A stretch of DNA of 64,000 bases from Microbulbifer salipaludis (GCF_017303155.1 NZ_JAEKJR010000001.1:434001-498000), one strand, 5' to 3'. Counted from the first letter of the stretch, positions 11,526 through 20,518 are shown. Notes: a model not told the origin generated them from the letters alone. Numbers and translations are program-made.

Positions 11526-12992
11526 ATGCGGAGTCTTATCTTTCTCATCGCCTTCTGGCTAAGCGCACTATCAAGCGTCAGCGCTGCTGCGGCCGAGTGG
11601 CACGAATATCGTTCGGAAAACTTTACCGTTTATTCCGATGTGCCGGAGCGCCGGGTCAACGCACTGGTGCGCGACCTGGAACGATTCCGTCGCACCGCCC
11701 TCTCCTTTACCGGTCAGCAAGAAACCCCGGAAAATCGCCACCTGCGGGTCTTCCACTTTCGCGATTCCCGTGAGTTTGAACAGTTTACCGGTGATCGCAA
11801 GATCGCCGGCCTCTACCGGGAAACCTGGCAGGGCCCCATCATTTTCTCCCGCGACGGCGATCACGGTATTACCGGCTCCGGGCTTATCTTCCACGAATAC
11901 GTGCACCATCTGATGCGCGAGCGCAGCGGCATGACCTACCCGCGCTGGTACGCCGAGGGCTTCGCCGAGCTCCTGGCCAGTGCGGAACTGCACAACAAAA
12001 CCGTTATCGTAGGTGGGCTGCCGGAGTGGCGACTGAGTGCCTGGGCCGAACAGGAACCGCTCAGCATCGCGCAGCTGCTGTCCCCGCCCCCGCTCGTTTC
12101 GCACAATGGCCAAGACAACAGCCGCTACTGGAACAACTACTACGCCAGTGCCTGGCTACTCACCCACTACCTGCAGCTAGGCTATCATGCCGGCCACCCG
12201 GACTACCGCGCGGCGACCGCGCAATACCTGAAAGCCGTGGCCGCCGGTGAAAACCCGCTCGAAGTCTTCCGGGAGCATTTCGGCAAAAGCATCGCAGAAA
12301 TGCAGCGAGAAATGCTCGCCTATATGGGTGCCGTTATTCACCGCCACAAACTGGATATTCCTGAATACACCTACTCCATTCCCCGCCGCGAACTGACCGA
12401 CAACGCACGGTTATTCCTGCTCGCCAACATCGCAGTGGACTTCGGTAAATCAACACTGGCCATGCAGTATTTGCAGCAGAGCGAACCGCTGGGCCTAGGC
12501 TGGCAGGAAAATCGTACCGCCATGGCGGTGCTTGAAGCAGAAAACAAGAACTACAGACTCGGCGAAACAGTGGTGCAGGAAATTGGTGAATACGGCCAGA
12601 TCAGCCACCTCACCGCCGCCAATCTCGCGCAATATTATTTATTGCGTTTGCAGGCGCTGACCCTGACCCGCGAGTGGGATGACGATTTGTATGAATCCGC
12701 CGTGAAGTACGGCAAGATCGCCGTGCAAATGGGGCCGGACTACCTGCCCGGATACCGGACGCTGTGGACCACCTATCAACTAAAGGGAAAAAGCGAAGAA
12801 GCCCTGCAGATTATGCTCAGTGCCTACCAGCAGGAACCGAACCACCTGAACCTGAATATCGCGCTGGGGTTTTACCTTGCCCACTTGGGTAAACACGCTT
12901 TGGCGCGGGAATACCTGGAGCGGGTGGTGGCGTGGAGCCATTCGCAAGATTTGCGTGCGCGTGCCGAAGCATTGCTCGAAGGAAGAAAATAA
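11526..12992 (+). CDS. Secreted HExxH metallopeptidase-like protein with C-terminal TPR-like region
   Basis: A signal peptide (about residues 1-22, hydrophobic then SAAAAEW) points to export. The zinc motif HEYVHH (His123, Glu124, His127) is followed by RWYAEGFAELLAS, where a downstream glutamate could be the third ligand, as in DUF1570/gluzincin-like proteins. The last 200 residues are helical and TPR-like (repeats around LPGYRTLWTTYQLKGKSEEA). It lies 20 bp after the rssA-type gene with its own GGGAGG ribosome binding site, so the two probably form an operon. The substrate is unknown. Confidence 0.72.
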   Translation: MRSLIFLIAFWLSALSSVSAAAAEWHEYRSENFTVYSDVPERRVNALVRDLERFRRTALSFTGQQETPENRHLRVFHFRDSREFEQFTGDRKIAGLYRETWQGPIIFSRDGDHGITGSGLIFHEYVHHLMRERSGMTYPRWYAEGFAELLASAELHNKTVIVGGLPEWRLSAWAEQEPLSIAQLLSPPPLVSHNGQDNSRYWNNYYASAWLLTHYLQLGYHAGHPDYRAATAQYLKAVAAGENPLEVFREHFGKSIAEMQREMLAYMGAVIHRHKLDIPEYTYSIPRRELTDNARLFLLANIAVDFGKSTLAMQYLQQSEPLGLGWQENRTAMAVLEAENKNYRLGETVVQEIGEYGQISHLTAANLAQYYLLRLQALTLTREWDDDLYESAVKYGKIAVQMGPDYLPGYRTLWTTYQLKGKSEEALQIMLSAYQQEPNHLNLNIALGFYLAHLGKHALAREYLERVVAWSHSQDLRARAEALLEGRK

Positions 12993-12993
12993 C

Positions 12994-13069
12994 CGTAGGG
13001 CGGATAAGCGCAGCGCATCCACCGATACCAATGCCAATTGGAGGATGCGCTGCGCTTATCCACCTTACG
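12994..13069. repeat. REP-like palindromic element, GGATAAGCGCAGCGCATCC type
   Basis: Two 30-nt arms (12994-13023 and 13040-13069) are reverse complements with three mismatches and enclose a 16-nt spacer. The core GGATAAGCGCAGCGCATCC recurs in shortened form at 53141-53165. Elements with this type of sequence are dispersed between genes in many proteobacteria. It sits directly after the stop of the HExxH gene. Confidence 0.7.
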
Positions 13070-13079
13070 TCACCAAATA

Positions 13080-13112
13080 AAAAAGCCCGCCAATTTTCAT
13101 GGCGGGCTTTTT
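13080..13112. terminator. Bidirectional intrinsic terminator between convergent genes
   Basis: AAAAAGCCCGCC (13080-13091) pairs perfectly with GGCGGGCTTTTT (13101-13112) around a 9-nt loop. The A run on one side and T run on the other give a U-tract in both directions, fitting its place between the + strand HExxH gene and the - strand amidohydrolase. Confidence 0.9.
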
Positions 13113-13134
13113 GTTTTACCTGGCAATCAGAAAA

Positions 13135-16100
13135 TCAGTGCACCCAGTGGTGGCGCTCCTGCTTCTCCTGAATGGCTTCTGCCGTCGGTGTCGGCATGGC
13201 GCTGACCGGCAGGCGCTCATGGAAGAATGCCAGGCGCTCGTCGCCGTCCACCTCGTTCATGGTGGCCGCATCAAATACCTTGCCGTTGATCACGGTGTAT
13301 TTGATGTTCTCGGACAGGCGCAGGTTTTCCAGCGGGTTGCCGTCCACCACGATGATGTCCGCCAGCTTGCCGGGCTCCAGGCTGCCCAGGTCTTTATCCA
13401 TTCCCAGATAGCGCGCACCGTCGATGGTGCCGGCACGGAAGGCTTCCCACGGGGTGAAGCCCCCTTGCCCCATCATCCACAGTTCCCAGTGTGCGCCGAG
13501 ACCTTCGCGCTGGCCGTGGGCACCGATGTGCACGGTGACACCCTTGTCACGCAGGGTTTTTGCATGCTCAGCCACATTGAAGTGGTTGTAGTGGTGATCC
13601 GGCGCACGCTCGCGACGAATGGAACGCGGGTTGACGATAAAGTCCGGAGTAAAGCGGGTCAGGCGCTCGTTCTTCCACACCTCGGTGTGATCGTACCAGT
13701 AGTACTCACCGGTAAGACCGCCGTAGGCGACCACGAAGGTCGGCGTGTAACCTACCTGGGTCTGGCCCCACAGTTGCTCCACATCGGAGTAGATGTTGGC
13801 GATGGGCAGGGAGTGCTCGACGCCGGTATGACCGTCCACAATCATGTTCATGTTGTGCTGGTACTTACCGCCACCTTCCGGCATCACCATGATGCCGTGC
13901 TTGCGCGCCGCTTCCAGCACCTGCTGACGCTGTTCGCGGCGGGGCTGGTTGTAGCTCTTCACGGAAATCGCGCCCATTTCCTTCAGGCGGCCCACATGGA
14001 ACTCGGCATCTTCCAGGCTGTTGATCTTGGCTTTGTAGCCGGGGCCCTTGGCGCCGTAAAGAATGGTGCCGGTGGAATAGATGCGCGGACCGTTGATCAC
14101 ACCCGCCTTCTGCATCTCTGACGCAGAGAAGATCTCACTGCTGTCGTTGGACGGGTCGTGAATGGTGGTCACACCGAATGCCAGGCTGGAGTAGAGGTTC
14201 CAGTTTTGCTGCGGGATGATCTCCTCGCGGCCCTGGGCGCCGTGGGCGTGGGCATCGATCAGACCGGGCAGCACCGTTTTGCCGGTGACATCGATACGCT
14301 GTGTGCCTACGGGAATTTCCACTTCACTGCTGGTGCCCACCGCGACGATACGGTTGCCGCGGAACAGCACGATGCCGTTTTCGATGATTTCCTGTGCCTG
14401 GTCGGCATCGCGCATGGTCACCACGGTGCCGCCGGTGAGCGCCACCAGCTTGTCGGAGTTGGCGAACTTCTGCTTGAAGCTGAGATCGATGCCCTCGCTC
14501 ACTGGTTCCGGCAGTTGCTCCGGGGCACCGGCGACAAAATCAAACGCGTCCTTGAGTTCGCGCTCGTACAGTTTGGGGCCGTGGGCCCAACCCAGGGTTG
14601 CGCTGTCGGCGGACCAGTGCAGGTTTTCACCGGCGCGCTTGGAGACCTGGGTCACCTTGACCGCGGTCGCCTTGGGGCCAATGGACTCGGATTTGCCAGT
14701 GTGCATGAACGGGGCGGCAAATGCCTTGAAGTCCTGGGTAAAGGCGACCCAGCGGCTATCGGGCGACAGGCGGAAGGAAGTGATTTCCGCACCGTGCAGA
14801 TGCTCCCGCTCGTCCTTGCCGTTGGCGTCCACACTCTTGAACACACGCTTGCCGCCGTTACCGTAGACAAACTCGGAGAAGTAGATGCGGTCGCTGTCGG
14901 CACCGAAGTGCGGCTCGTAACCGGACTTGGCAATACGGCGCTGCCAGTCACCGTCGGCATCTGCCAGGTAAATACCCGGCTCCAGAGAGTACTCCGGGCT
15001 CAACAGGTAACCGCCGGTAAAGCGACGGAAGGTCACCAGTTCGCCATCTGGGGAGAAGCTCGGCTCCACGTACAGGCCGGGCTCCTTGGTGATGTTCTTG
15101 CCGCGGCCGTTGCGGGCGGAAACCACGCGCACCTGGCCGAGTTTTTCGTCGTTCCAGGTGACGTAAGTGATGCTTTTGCCGTCGCGGGACCAGCTCGGAT
15201 AGAACTCGAAATGCTCATCCTGACGGGTCAATCGGCGGCGTTCACCACTTTTCACGTCCTGAACGTAGATTTTACCCAGCGCCTGGAAGGCGATCTGCTT
15301 GCCGTCCGGGGACTTCTGTGCCCAGCGGATCATCTTCACATCGAACTGCTCCGGTGCCACATCCACCGGGAAGCGCACCGCGTCGGCGACTTTCTTCTCG
15401 GTCTTGATGTGCGCCACGATTTCCCGTGGGCCGTTATCGATGCTGCTGCCATCGGCGGCGATGCGCAGGAACTTACCCTTGCTCCACACGATCAGGGATT
15501 TGCCGTCGGGCATCCAGTCGTAGTGCACGTAGTTGCCGTGGGAACCAAAGGTTTCCTGCAGGTCGCGCTCCAGCTCGGAGTAAATCGGTTTTTCGAGACC
15601 AGTGGACAGGTCTTTGACGAACAGGGACGTATTGAAGTCCTGGCGGCGAACAAACGCCAGTTTCTTCCCGTCCGGTGAGGGCATGGGCGCAATGGAACCG
15701 CCTGGGCCAGAGACGAAGGTCTCGTCCTTGCCGTCGTTCAGGTCGTAGCGGTTGATGGCGAAAATCTGCTGGGTGGAGTTCTTGTTGTACTCCCACACGG
15801 TGCCTGGGGTGGTGTCGATGGTGTAATAGATGTAGCGGCCATCCGGCGAGAACACTGCATCGGAGATGTTCTTCTGTGCGATATCGCCGCCCAGGCGCGC
15901 CTTGATCTGGCGGCCCTCGCCACCCCCGTGGTGGTACATCCAGATCTCACCGGCGGGAATACTGCGGCCACTCATAAAGCCCTTACGCGCCACCAGGTAC
16001 TGGCCATCGGGGCTGAAGCTGGGGGCATGCACCAGGTTTTCACGCTCGGTGGTCAGCTGGCGCAGGTTGTCGCCGTTGCGATCCATGATCCAGATGTTGT

Positions 16101-16461
16101 CGGCGCCGTCGCGGTCGCTCACAAACACGATGGACTTGCCGTCCGGGCTGAAGCGCGGCTGGATATTCCACGCGATCTCGTTGGTGATGGCCTTGGCCTC
16201 ACCACCGCTGACCGGCATTTCATAGATGTCACCCAGCATATCGAAGACGATGGTTTTACCGTCTGGGCTGATATCCAGGTTGCTCCAGGTGGTTTCGCGG
16301 GTATCCAGCGGGATGGACTTGAACTCGTAGGGCGGCTTGTTCACGTCCCACTTGTCCGCCTCTTGTTTGCCCGCTTCTGCGGCGGCGGCCAGCGGCAGGG
16401 TCAGGGCTAGGCCGGCGCCGCCGATCAGGCGTGCCAGCTTGCTGACTTTGGAATGGATCAT
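13135..16461 (-). CDS. TolB-like beta-propeller fused to amidohydrolase, exported
   Basis: An 1108-residue protein with a signal peptide (LIGGAGLALTLPLAAAAEA). The N-terminal two thirds carry many PD40/TolB-type repeats of the form SPDGKxIVF or SPDGRYIYY, forming one or two beta-propellers. From about residue 725 an amidohydrolase domain begins: TGKTVLPGLIDAHAHGAQGR holds the first metal-binding HxH, and KLADIIVVDGNPLENL is the typical C-terminal segment. It is probably a periplasmic metal-dependent hydrolase of peptides or cyclic amides, but the substrate cannot be read from sequence. ATG 16461 has AGGAGC upstream. It is monocistronic and divergent from the FNT gene. Confidence 0.85.
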   Translation of the reverse strand: MIHSKVSKLARLIGGAGLALTLPLAAAAEAGKQEADKWDVNKPPYEFKSIPLDTRETTWSNLDISPDGKTIVFDMLGDIYEMPVSGGEAKAITNEIAWNIQPRFSPDGKSIVFVSDRDGADNIWIMDRNGDNLRQLTTERENLVHAPSFSPDGQYLVARKGFMSGRSIPAGEIWMYHHGGGEGRQIKARLGGDIAQKNISDAVFSPDGRYIYYTIDTTPGTVWEYNKNSTQQIFAINRYDLNDGKDETFVSGPGGSIAPMPSPDGKKLAFVRRQDFNTSLFVKDLSTGLEKPIYSELERDLQETFGSHGNYVHYDWMPDGKSLIVWSKGKFLRIAADGSSIDNGPREIVAHIKTEKKVADAVRFPVDVAPEQFDVKMIRWAQKSPDGKQIAFQALGKIYVQDVKSGERRRLTRQDEHFEFYPSWSRDGKSITYVTWNDEKLGQVRVVSARNGRGKNITKEPGLYVEPSFSPDGELVTFRRFTGGYLLSPEYSLEPGIYLADADGDWQRRIAKSGYEPHFGADSDRIYFSEFVYGNGGKRVFKSVDANGKDEREHLHGAEITSFRLSPDSRWVAFTQDFKAFAAPFMHTGKSESIGPKATAVKVTQVSKRAGENLHWSADSATLGWAHGPKLYERELKDAFDFVAGAPEQLPEPVSEGIDLSFKQKFANSDKLVALTGGTVVTMRDADQAQEIIENGIVLFRGNRIVAVGTSSEVEIPVGTQRIDVTGKTVLPGLIDAHAHGAQGREEIIPQQNWNLYSSLAFGVTTIHDPSNDSSEIFSASEMQKAGVINGPRIYSTGTILYGAKGPGYKAKINSLEDAEFHVGRLKEMGAISVKSYNQPRREQRQQVLEAARKHGIMVMPEGGGKYQHNMNMIVDGHTGVEHSLPIANIYSDVEQLWGQTQVGYTPTFVVAYGGLTGEYYWYDHTEVWKNERLTRFTPDFIVNPRSIRRERAPDHHYNHFNVAEHAKTLRDKGVTVHIGAHGQREGLGAHWELWMMGQGGFTPWEAFRAGTIDGARYLGMDKDLGSLEPGKLADIIVVDGNPLENLRLSENIKYTVINGKVFDAATMNEVDGDERLAFFHERLPVSAMPTPTAEAIQEKQERHHWVH

Positions 16462-16599
16462 TCAGGGCTCCTGGGTTACTGGAGTGGTCTTGGAAGTCGC
16501 GGCCGCCCCGGTAAGGCACCGCTATTTGAAAAATGACTATCGTGACAAATTACTGGATTCCCGGCAAAACTCAACGCATCTACGCCGAACGGGGGAAAA

Positions 16600-16615
16600 C
16601 TCGGGATATCCCGAG
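16600..16615. promoter_or_regulatory. 16-bp perfect palindrome in the divergent intergenic region
   Basis: CTCGGGATATCCCGAG is fully self-complementary and lies between the divergent amidohydrolase and FNT-channel genes. It has the symmetry of a dimeric repressor site. No regulator gene is adjacent, so this is a candidate operator only. Confidence 0.35.
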
Positions 16616-16731
16616 GTGACCGGATTTTTGCCTGTGAAAAGGTGCCCCAGCTTGCGCCCTTCGGCCAAACAGCGTGACTAGACTGGGGTAAGGGGTGCCG
16701 CGGGGCGCATCCCATCCAGGACAGATCAGCA

Positions 16732-17529
16732 ATGACTCACCACAAGGATCAGGACAGGCCCAAGAGTGATCGCCAGATTCTTTCGGAGCAGATGGACGAA
16801 AGCCTGCGGGAATACAATCGCAACAACCGTTCGCTGCTGCTCTCGTCGATGGCGGCGGGCATGGAGATTGGCTTCAGCGTGTTCCTGATCGCGGCGTTTT
16901 ACAGCCATTTCCATGCCAGTATCTCTCATCAACTGATGTACCTGCTGGCTGCACTGAGCTATCCCGTCGGCTTTATGCTGGTGATCATCGGCCGTTCGGA
17001 CCTGTTTACCGAGCACACCACGCTGGCGATTCTGCCGGTGCTGGATCGTCGAAAATCCTTTCCGCAGTTATTGCGGGTGTGGGGGCTGATTTACTCGGGC
17101 AACATGCTGGGGGCCATTGTATTCAGTGCCCTGTTTGTCCAGTTTGTGGATATGACCGACCGATTCGATGCGTCAGTGTTTACTTACTACGGTGAGAAAA
17201 TGCTCGCTGACGGCATTGGTGGACAATTTCTGGGTGCCATTTTCGCCGGCTGGCTGATGGGGCAGCTGGCGTGGATGGTGACGTCCTCTGCGGAAACCAT
17301 CAGCCGCATCACCGTGGTCGCGATCATCACCTTTGTCATCGGCCTGGGTGGCCTGCCGCACTGTATTGCCGGCGCCGTGGGCATGTTCTGCGCCTGGTTT
17401 GCCAAAAACACCACCGTCGGGCTATTGGATGTACTCCAGTTCCTCGCCATTGCCACCACGGGCAACATCATCGGCGGCTCGATATTCGTCGGGCGGGTAA
17501 AATACAGCTCCATCCGGCATAGCCATTGA
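16732..17529 (+). CDS. Formate/nitrite transporter (FNT) family channel, YfdC-like
   Basis: A predicted inner-membrane channel with six hydrophobic segments after a charged cytoplasmic N-terminus of about 35 residues. Signature stretches are SSMAAGMEIGFSVFL and VGFMLVIIGRSDLFTEH, the latter matching the FNT motif with the selectivity-region residues, and GNIIGGSIFVG near the end. The 265-residue length fits the family. Overall it resembles YfdC-type members, whose substrate is unproven, more than FocA or NirC. The start is ATG 16732; no neighbour gives a metabolic clue. Confidence 0.82.
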   Translation: MTHHKDQDRPKSDRQILSEQMDESLREYNRNNRSLLLSSMAAGMEIGFSVFLIAAFYSHFHASISHQLMYLLAALSYPVGFMLVIIGRSDLFTEHTTLAILPVLDRRKSFPQLLRVWGLIYSGNMLGAIVFSALFVQFVDMTDRFDASVFTYYGEKMLADGIGGQFLGAIFAGWLMGQLAWMVTSSAETISRITVVAIITFVIGLGGLPHCIAGAVGMFCAWFAKNTTVGLLDVLQFLAIATTGNIIGGSIFVGRVKYSSIRHSH

Positions 17530-17632
17530 GCCGACAGGCGACAGGCCAGATTCCTTACGGGTTGCGATAAGCGGTGCAACTCGGGACAATCCGCCCCCGA
17601 TCAAAAGAACTGTCACCTCACCAGGTATTCCC

Positions 17633-18994
17633 ATGACCATCGATGTCGTTATCCTCGCCGCCGGCAAAGGCACCCGCATGCGCTCCGACCTGCCCAAAGT
17701 CCTGCACCCTATCGGTGGTGTACCCATGCTGGGGCGGGTGATTGAGGCGGCGAAAGGGCTTGGCGATGTGGGCATCACCGTGGTCATCGGCCACGGCGCG
17801 GAGCTGGTGCGCGAGCGCTTTGCCGATAGCGGCGTGCAGTTTGTGGAGCAGACCGAACAGCTGGGCACTGGTCACGCGGTGGCGCAGGCGATTCCGAATT
17901 TTCGCGAAGGCGCCACGGTGCTGGTGCTTTACGGCGATGTGCCGCTGGTGAAAACCGCCACCCTGCAGAACCTGCTGAGCGCATCCGAAACCGGCCCGGC
18001 CCTGCTGTCGGTGGTGATGGAGGATCCCGCGGGTTACGGGCGCATCGTGCGCGATGGTGCCGGGCAGGTGCAGGCTATTGTCGAGCAGAAAGACGCCGAT
18101 GCCGAGACCCTCAAAATCACCGAAATCAACACCGGCATTCTCGCCGCGCCCGCTAACTTGCTGGCCCAGTGGCTGCCGGAGCTCTCCAGCGACAACGCCC
18201 AGGGTGAGTACTACCTGACCGACGTGATCGCGCGTTCAGTGCGTGAAAACATCGCCGTTACCGGCGTGATCGCCGACGATCCCAACGAAGTGGCTGGGGT
18301 AAACAGTCGCGCGCAACAGGCGGAATTGGAGCGGGCGCTGCAGGCGGACAACGCCAATGCGCTGATGACCGCTGGTGTGACCTTGATGGACCCGGCGCGT
18401 ATCGACGTGCGCGGTTCCATCAACTGTGGCTCCGACGTATCCATCGATATCAACTGTATCTTCGAGGGTGATGTCACCCTCGGCGATAACGTGAAAATCG
18501 GCCCCAACTGCCTGCTGAAAAACTGTCAGCTGGCTGCAGGCACGGTGGTGGAAGCCAACTCGATTATCGAAGACGCTGTGGTGGGCGAAGCCTGTGCCAT
18601 CGGTCCTTTTGCGCGCCTGCGTCCGGGCACCGAACTGGCCAATGGCGCCAAGGTGGGCAACTTCGTCGAAACCAAAAAGGCCAAAATCGGCCTCGGCAGC
18701 AAGGTGAACCACCTGTCCTATATCGGCGATGCCGAGGTAGGTGAGGGCGTCAATATCGGTGCCGGCACCATCACCTGCAATTACGATGGCGTGAACAAAT
18801 CCAAAACCGTGATCGGCGATGGCGCCTTTATCGGTTCCAACTCCGCGCTGGTGGCTCCGGTAGAAATTGGCGCCGGCGCAACCATTGGCGCGGGATCCAC
18901 CATTACTCGCGAAGTGAGTGCTGACGAACTGGCGGTGGCGCGTGGTAAGCAGCGCAACATTTCCGGGTGGCAACGGCCCACCAAAAAATCTTGA
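17633..18994 (+). CDS. glmU: Bifunctional GlcNAc-1-P uridyltransferase / GlcN-1-P acetyltransferase
   Basis: It catalyses the last two steps of UDP-GlcNAc synthesis for peptidoglycan and LPS. The N-terminal pyrophosphorylase domain has ILAAGKGTRMRSDLPKVLH and LYGDVPL; the C-terminal left-handed beta-helix has hexapeptide repeats and the acetyltransferase segment KVNHLSYIGD, with GAGTITCNYDG. The length of 453 residues is close to E. coli's 456. ATG 17633 starts the family sequence. glmS, which supplies its upstream substrate, is 4.8 kb downstream. Confidence 0.97.
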   Translation: MTIDVVILAAGKGTRMRSDLPKVLHPIGGVPMLGRVIEAAKGLGDVGITVVIGHGAELVRERFADSGVQFVEQTEQLGTGHAVAQAIPNFREGATVLVLYGDVPLVKTATLQNLLSASETGPALLSVVMEDPAGYGRIVRDGAGQVQAIVEQKDADAETLKITEINTGILAAPANLLAQWLPELSSDNAQGEYYLTDVIARSVRENIAVTGVIADDPNEVAGVNSRAQQAELERALQADNANALMTAGVTLMDPARIDVRGSINCGSDVSIDINCIFEGDVTLGDNVKIGPNCLLKNCQLAAGTVVEANSIIEDAVVGEACAIGPFARLRPGTELANGAKVGNFVETKKAKIGLGSKVNHLSYIGDAEVGEGVNIGAGTITCNYDGVNKSKTVIGDGAFIGSNSALVAPVEIGAGATIGAGSTITREVSADELAVARGKQRNISGWQRPTKKS

Positions 18995-19033
18995 GCTCCG
19001 TGGTTCGGGTGCTCTGAATAAATAACGGTGGCG

Positions 19034-19142
19034 GCAAACTACCGGGCGTTAGTTTTCGAAACCGCTGTGAACCCATCCCTGGGCGCTGCGGCGGCGACGT
19101 CCTGTCGCCGACGCTTTCGAAAACTAACACCCGGCACTTTGC
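19034..19142. repeat. Structured intergenic element, copy A (core forward)
   Basis: Outer arms at 19034-19061 and 19115-19142 are complementary over about 28 bp with few mismatches (inner end TTTCGAAA). They enclose a 53-nt core (19062-19114) that starts CCGCTGTGAACCC and carries a CCCA/TGGG mini-hairpin with loop TCCC and a second hairpin CGGCGAC-GTCCT-GTCGCCG (19092-19110). The whole could fold as a three-way junction. Related copies are at 19206, 23609 and 50704. Confidence 0.8.
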
Positions 19143-19205
19143 TTTCGCATTTAGTCGATTTACTTCGTTAGCTGTGCTTGATCGAAGTGATTGATTTGAT
19201 GCGAA

Positions 19206-19316
19206 GGTGGAATGCAGGGGTGGGGGTTTCAGGAGCGTCGCAAACAGGATGTTTGCGCCGCAGCGCCCAGGGATGGGTTCACAGCGGTCCTGAAACCCCC
19301 ACCCCTGCAGTCCACC
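19206..19316. repeat. Structured intergenic element, copy B (core reversed)
   Basis: Arms of 29 bp (19206-19234 and 19288-19316) pair with a single mismatch. The 53-nt core read on the minus strand is identical to copy A over its first 32 nt. The inner stem differs but is still paired: CAAAC with GTTTG here against GCGAC with GTCGC in copy A, around loop ATCCT. Copies A and B thus form an inverted pair. Together with the spacer they fill most of the 417-bp glmU-E1alpha gap, where no gene is seen. Confidence 0.8.
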
Positions 19317-19411
19317 GCCACAGAAAGAGAATAAAACGAACCCCATAACCTCCCGCCAGCAAAAGAACCCCCAACTACACTAAAAGCATCGGAATCCAAG
19401 GAACCCAGCCG

Positions 19412-20518
19412 ATGCACAAACCCCGCCTGCAGCTTCAGGCTTCCTTCGATATCGCCTACCTCCAGTATCTGGACAAACAGGGTCAGGCCACCCAGCCCCT
19501 GCCCGACTTCGCCACGCCAGACTGGCTCAGCCACTGCCATCGTCAGATGCAACTGGCCCGGCTGGTGGACGATCGCGCGGTCAAATTGCAGCGCACCGGC
19601 CGCCTCGGCACCTACCCCTCCACCCTCGGCCAGGAAGCCATCGGCGTCGCCACCGCCAATGCCCTGATGGCCGAAGACGTCTACTGCCCCTACTACCGCG
19701 AAACCGGCGCCCTGCTGGAGCGCGGTGTCGAGATTGAAGAAATCCTCGCCATCTGGGGCGGCGACGAGCGCGGGCAGAACTTTCAGCACGCGCCGAAAGA
19801 TCTGCCTATCTGCGTGCCTATCGCCACCCAGATGCTGCACGCCGCCGGCGTTGCCTTTGCATTGAAATACCGCCACCAGCAGAACAATCAGCCCCTGCAG
19901 GTGGCGGTCGCCAGCTCCGGTGAGGGGGCCACTTCCAAGGGGGATTTCTACGAAGCGATGAACCTGGCCGGGGTGTGGAAACTGCCGATGGTGTTTGTGG
20001 TGAACAACAACCAATGGGCCATTTCCGTACCCAGAAACGCCCAGACTGCCACTCAGACCATCGCCCAGAAAGCGATCGCCGCGGGCATTCCTGCATTGCA
20101 GGTGGATGGCAACGATGTGGTGGCCGTGGCCTGGGCGGTGCGCGATGCGATGGAGCGGGCGCGGCGGGGCGAGGGCGCGGCGCTGGTCGAGGCGATGAGC
20201 TACCGCCTGTGCGACCACACCACCGCCGACGATGCGAGTCGCTATCGCAGCGCATCCGAGCTGGAGCAGGCCTGGCAGTGGGAGCCGGTAAAGCGGCTGG
20301 ACAACTATCTGCGCGCGCAGGGGTTGTGGAGTGACGCGAAGCAGCAGGACCTGGACCGGGAGCTGGCGCAGGTGATGGAGGTGGCGCTGACCAACTGGGA
20401 GTCCCGCGCTCCAGAGCCGGTCACTGCGATGTTCGACCATCTCTATGCGCGGCTGCCGGAGGGGCTTTATGAACAGTACGACCAGCTACGCGACGAACAA
20501 CAGGGAGTGGCGGAGTAG
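19412..20518 (+). CDS. 2-oxoacid dehydrogenase E1 component, alpha subunit
   Basis: The thiamine-diphosphate-binding half of a heterotetrameric E1 that decarboxylates pyruvate or a branched-chain 2-oxoacid. The TPP motif begins at GEGATSKGDFYEAMN (about 170) and ends at VVNNNQWAIS. The segment TYPSTLGQEAIGVATANAL and the active-site loop with DHTTADDASRY are typical of PdhA/BkdA-type proteins. The length is 368 residues from ATG 19412, preceded by AAGGAACC. E1beta starts at the next base after the stop, and E2 follows. Branched-chain versus pyruvate specificity cannot be decided by eye. Confidence 0.9.
   Translation: MHKPRLQLQASFDIAYLQYLDKQGQATQPLPDFATPDWLSHCHRQMQLARLVDDRAVKLQRTGRLGTYPSTLGQEAIGVATANALMAEDVYCPYYRETGALLERGVEIEEILAIWGGDERGQNFQHAPKDLPICVPIATQMLHAAGVAFALKYRHQQNNQPLQVAVASSGEGATSKGDFYEAMNLAGVWKLPMVFVVNNNQWAISVPRNAQTATQTIAQKAIAAGIPALQVDGNDVVAVAWAVRDAMERARRGEGAALVEAMSYRLCDHTTADDASRYRSASELEQAWQWEPVKRLDNYLRAQGLWSDAKQQDLDRELAQVMEVALTNWESRAPEPVTAMFDHLYARLPEGLYEQYDQLRDEQQGVAE

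Noticed and set aside
13099..15678. Two long + strand frames opposite the amidohydrolase gene
   Set aside because: They are shadows of the propeller repeats on the other strand; the minus-strand protein has a signal peptide, repeats and catalytic motifs.
19034..19316. Integron attC sites or insertion-sequence ends as an explanation of the structured elements
   Set aside because: There is no GTTRRRY-type core site pair, no transposase gene and no evident target duplication at any of the four copies.
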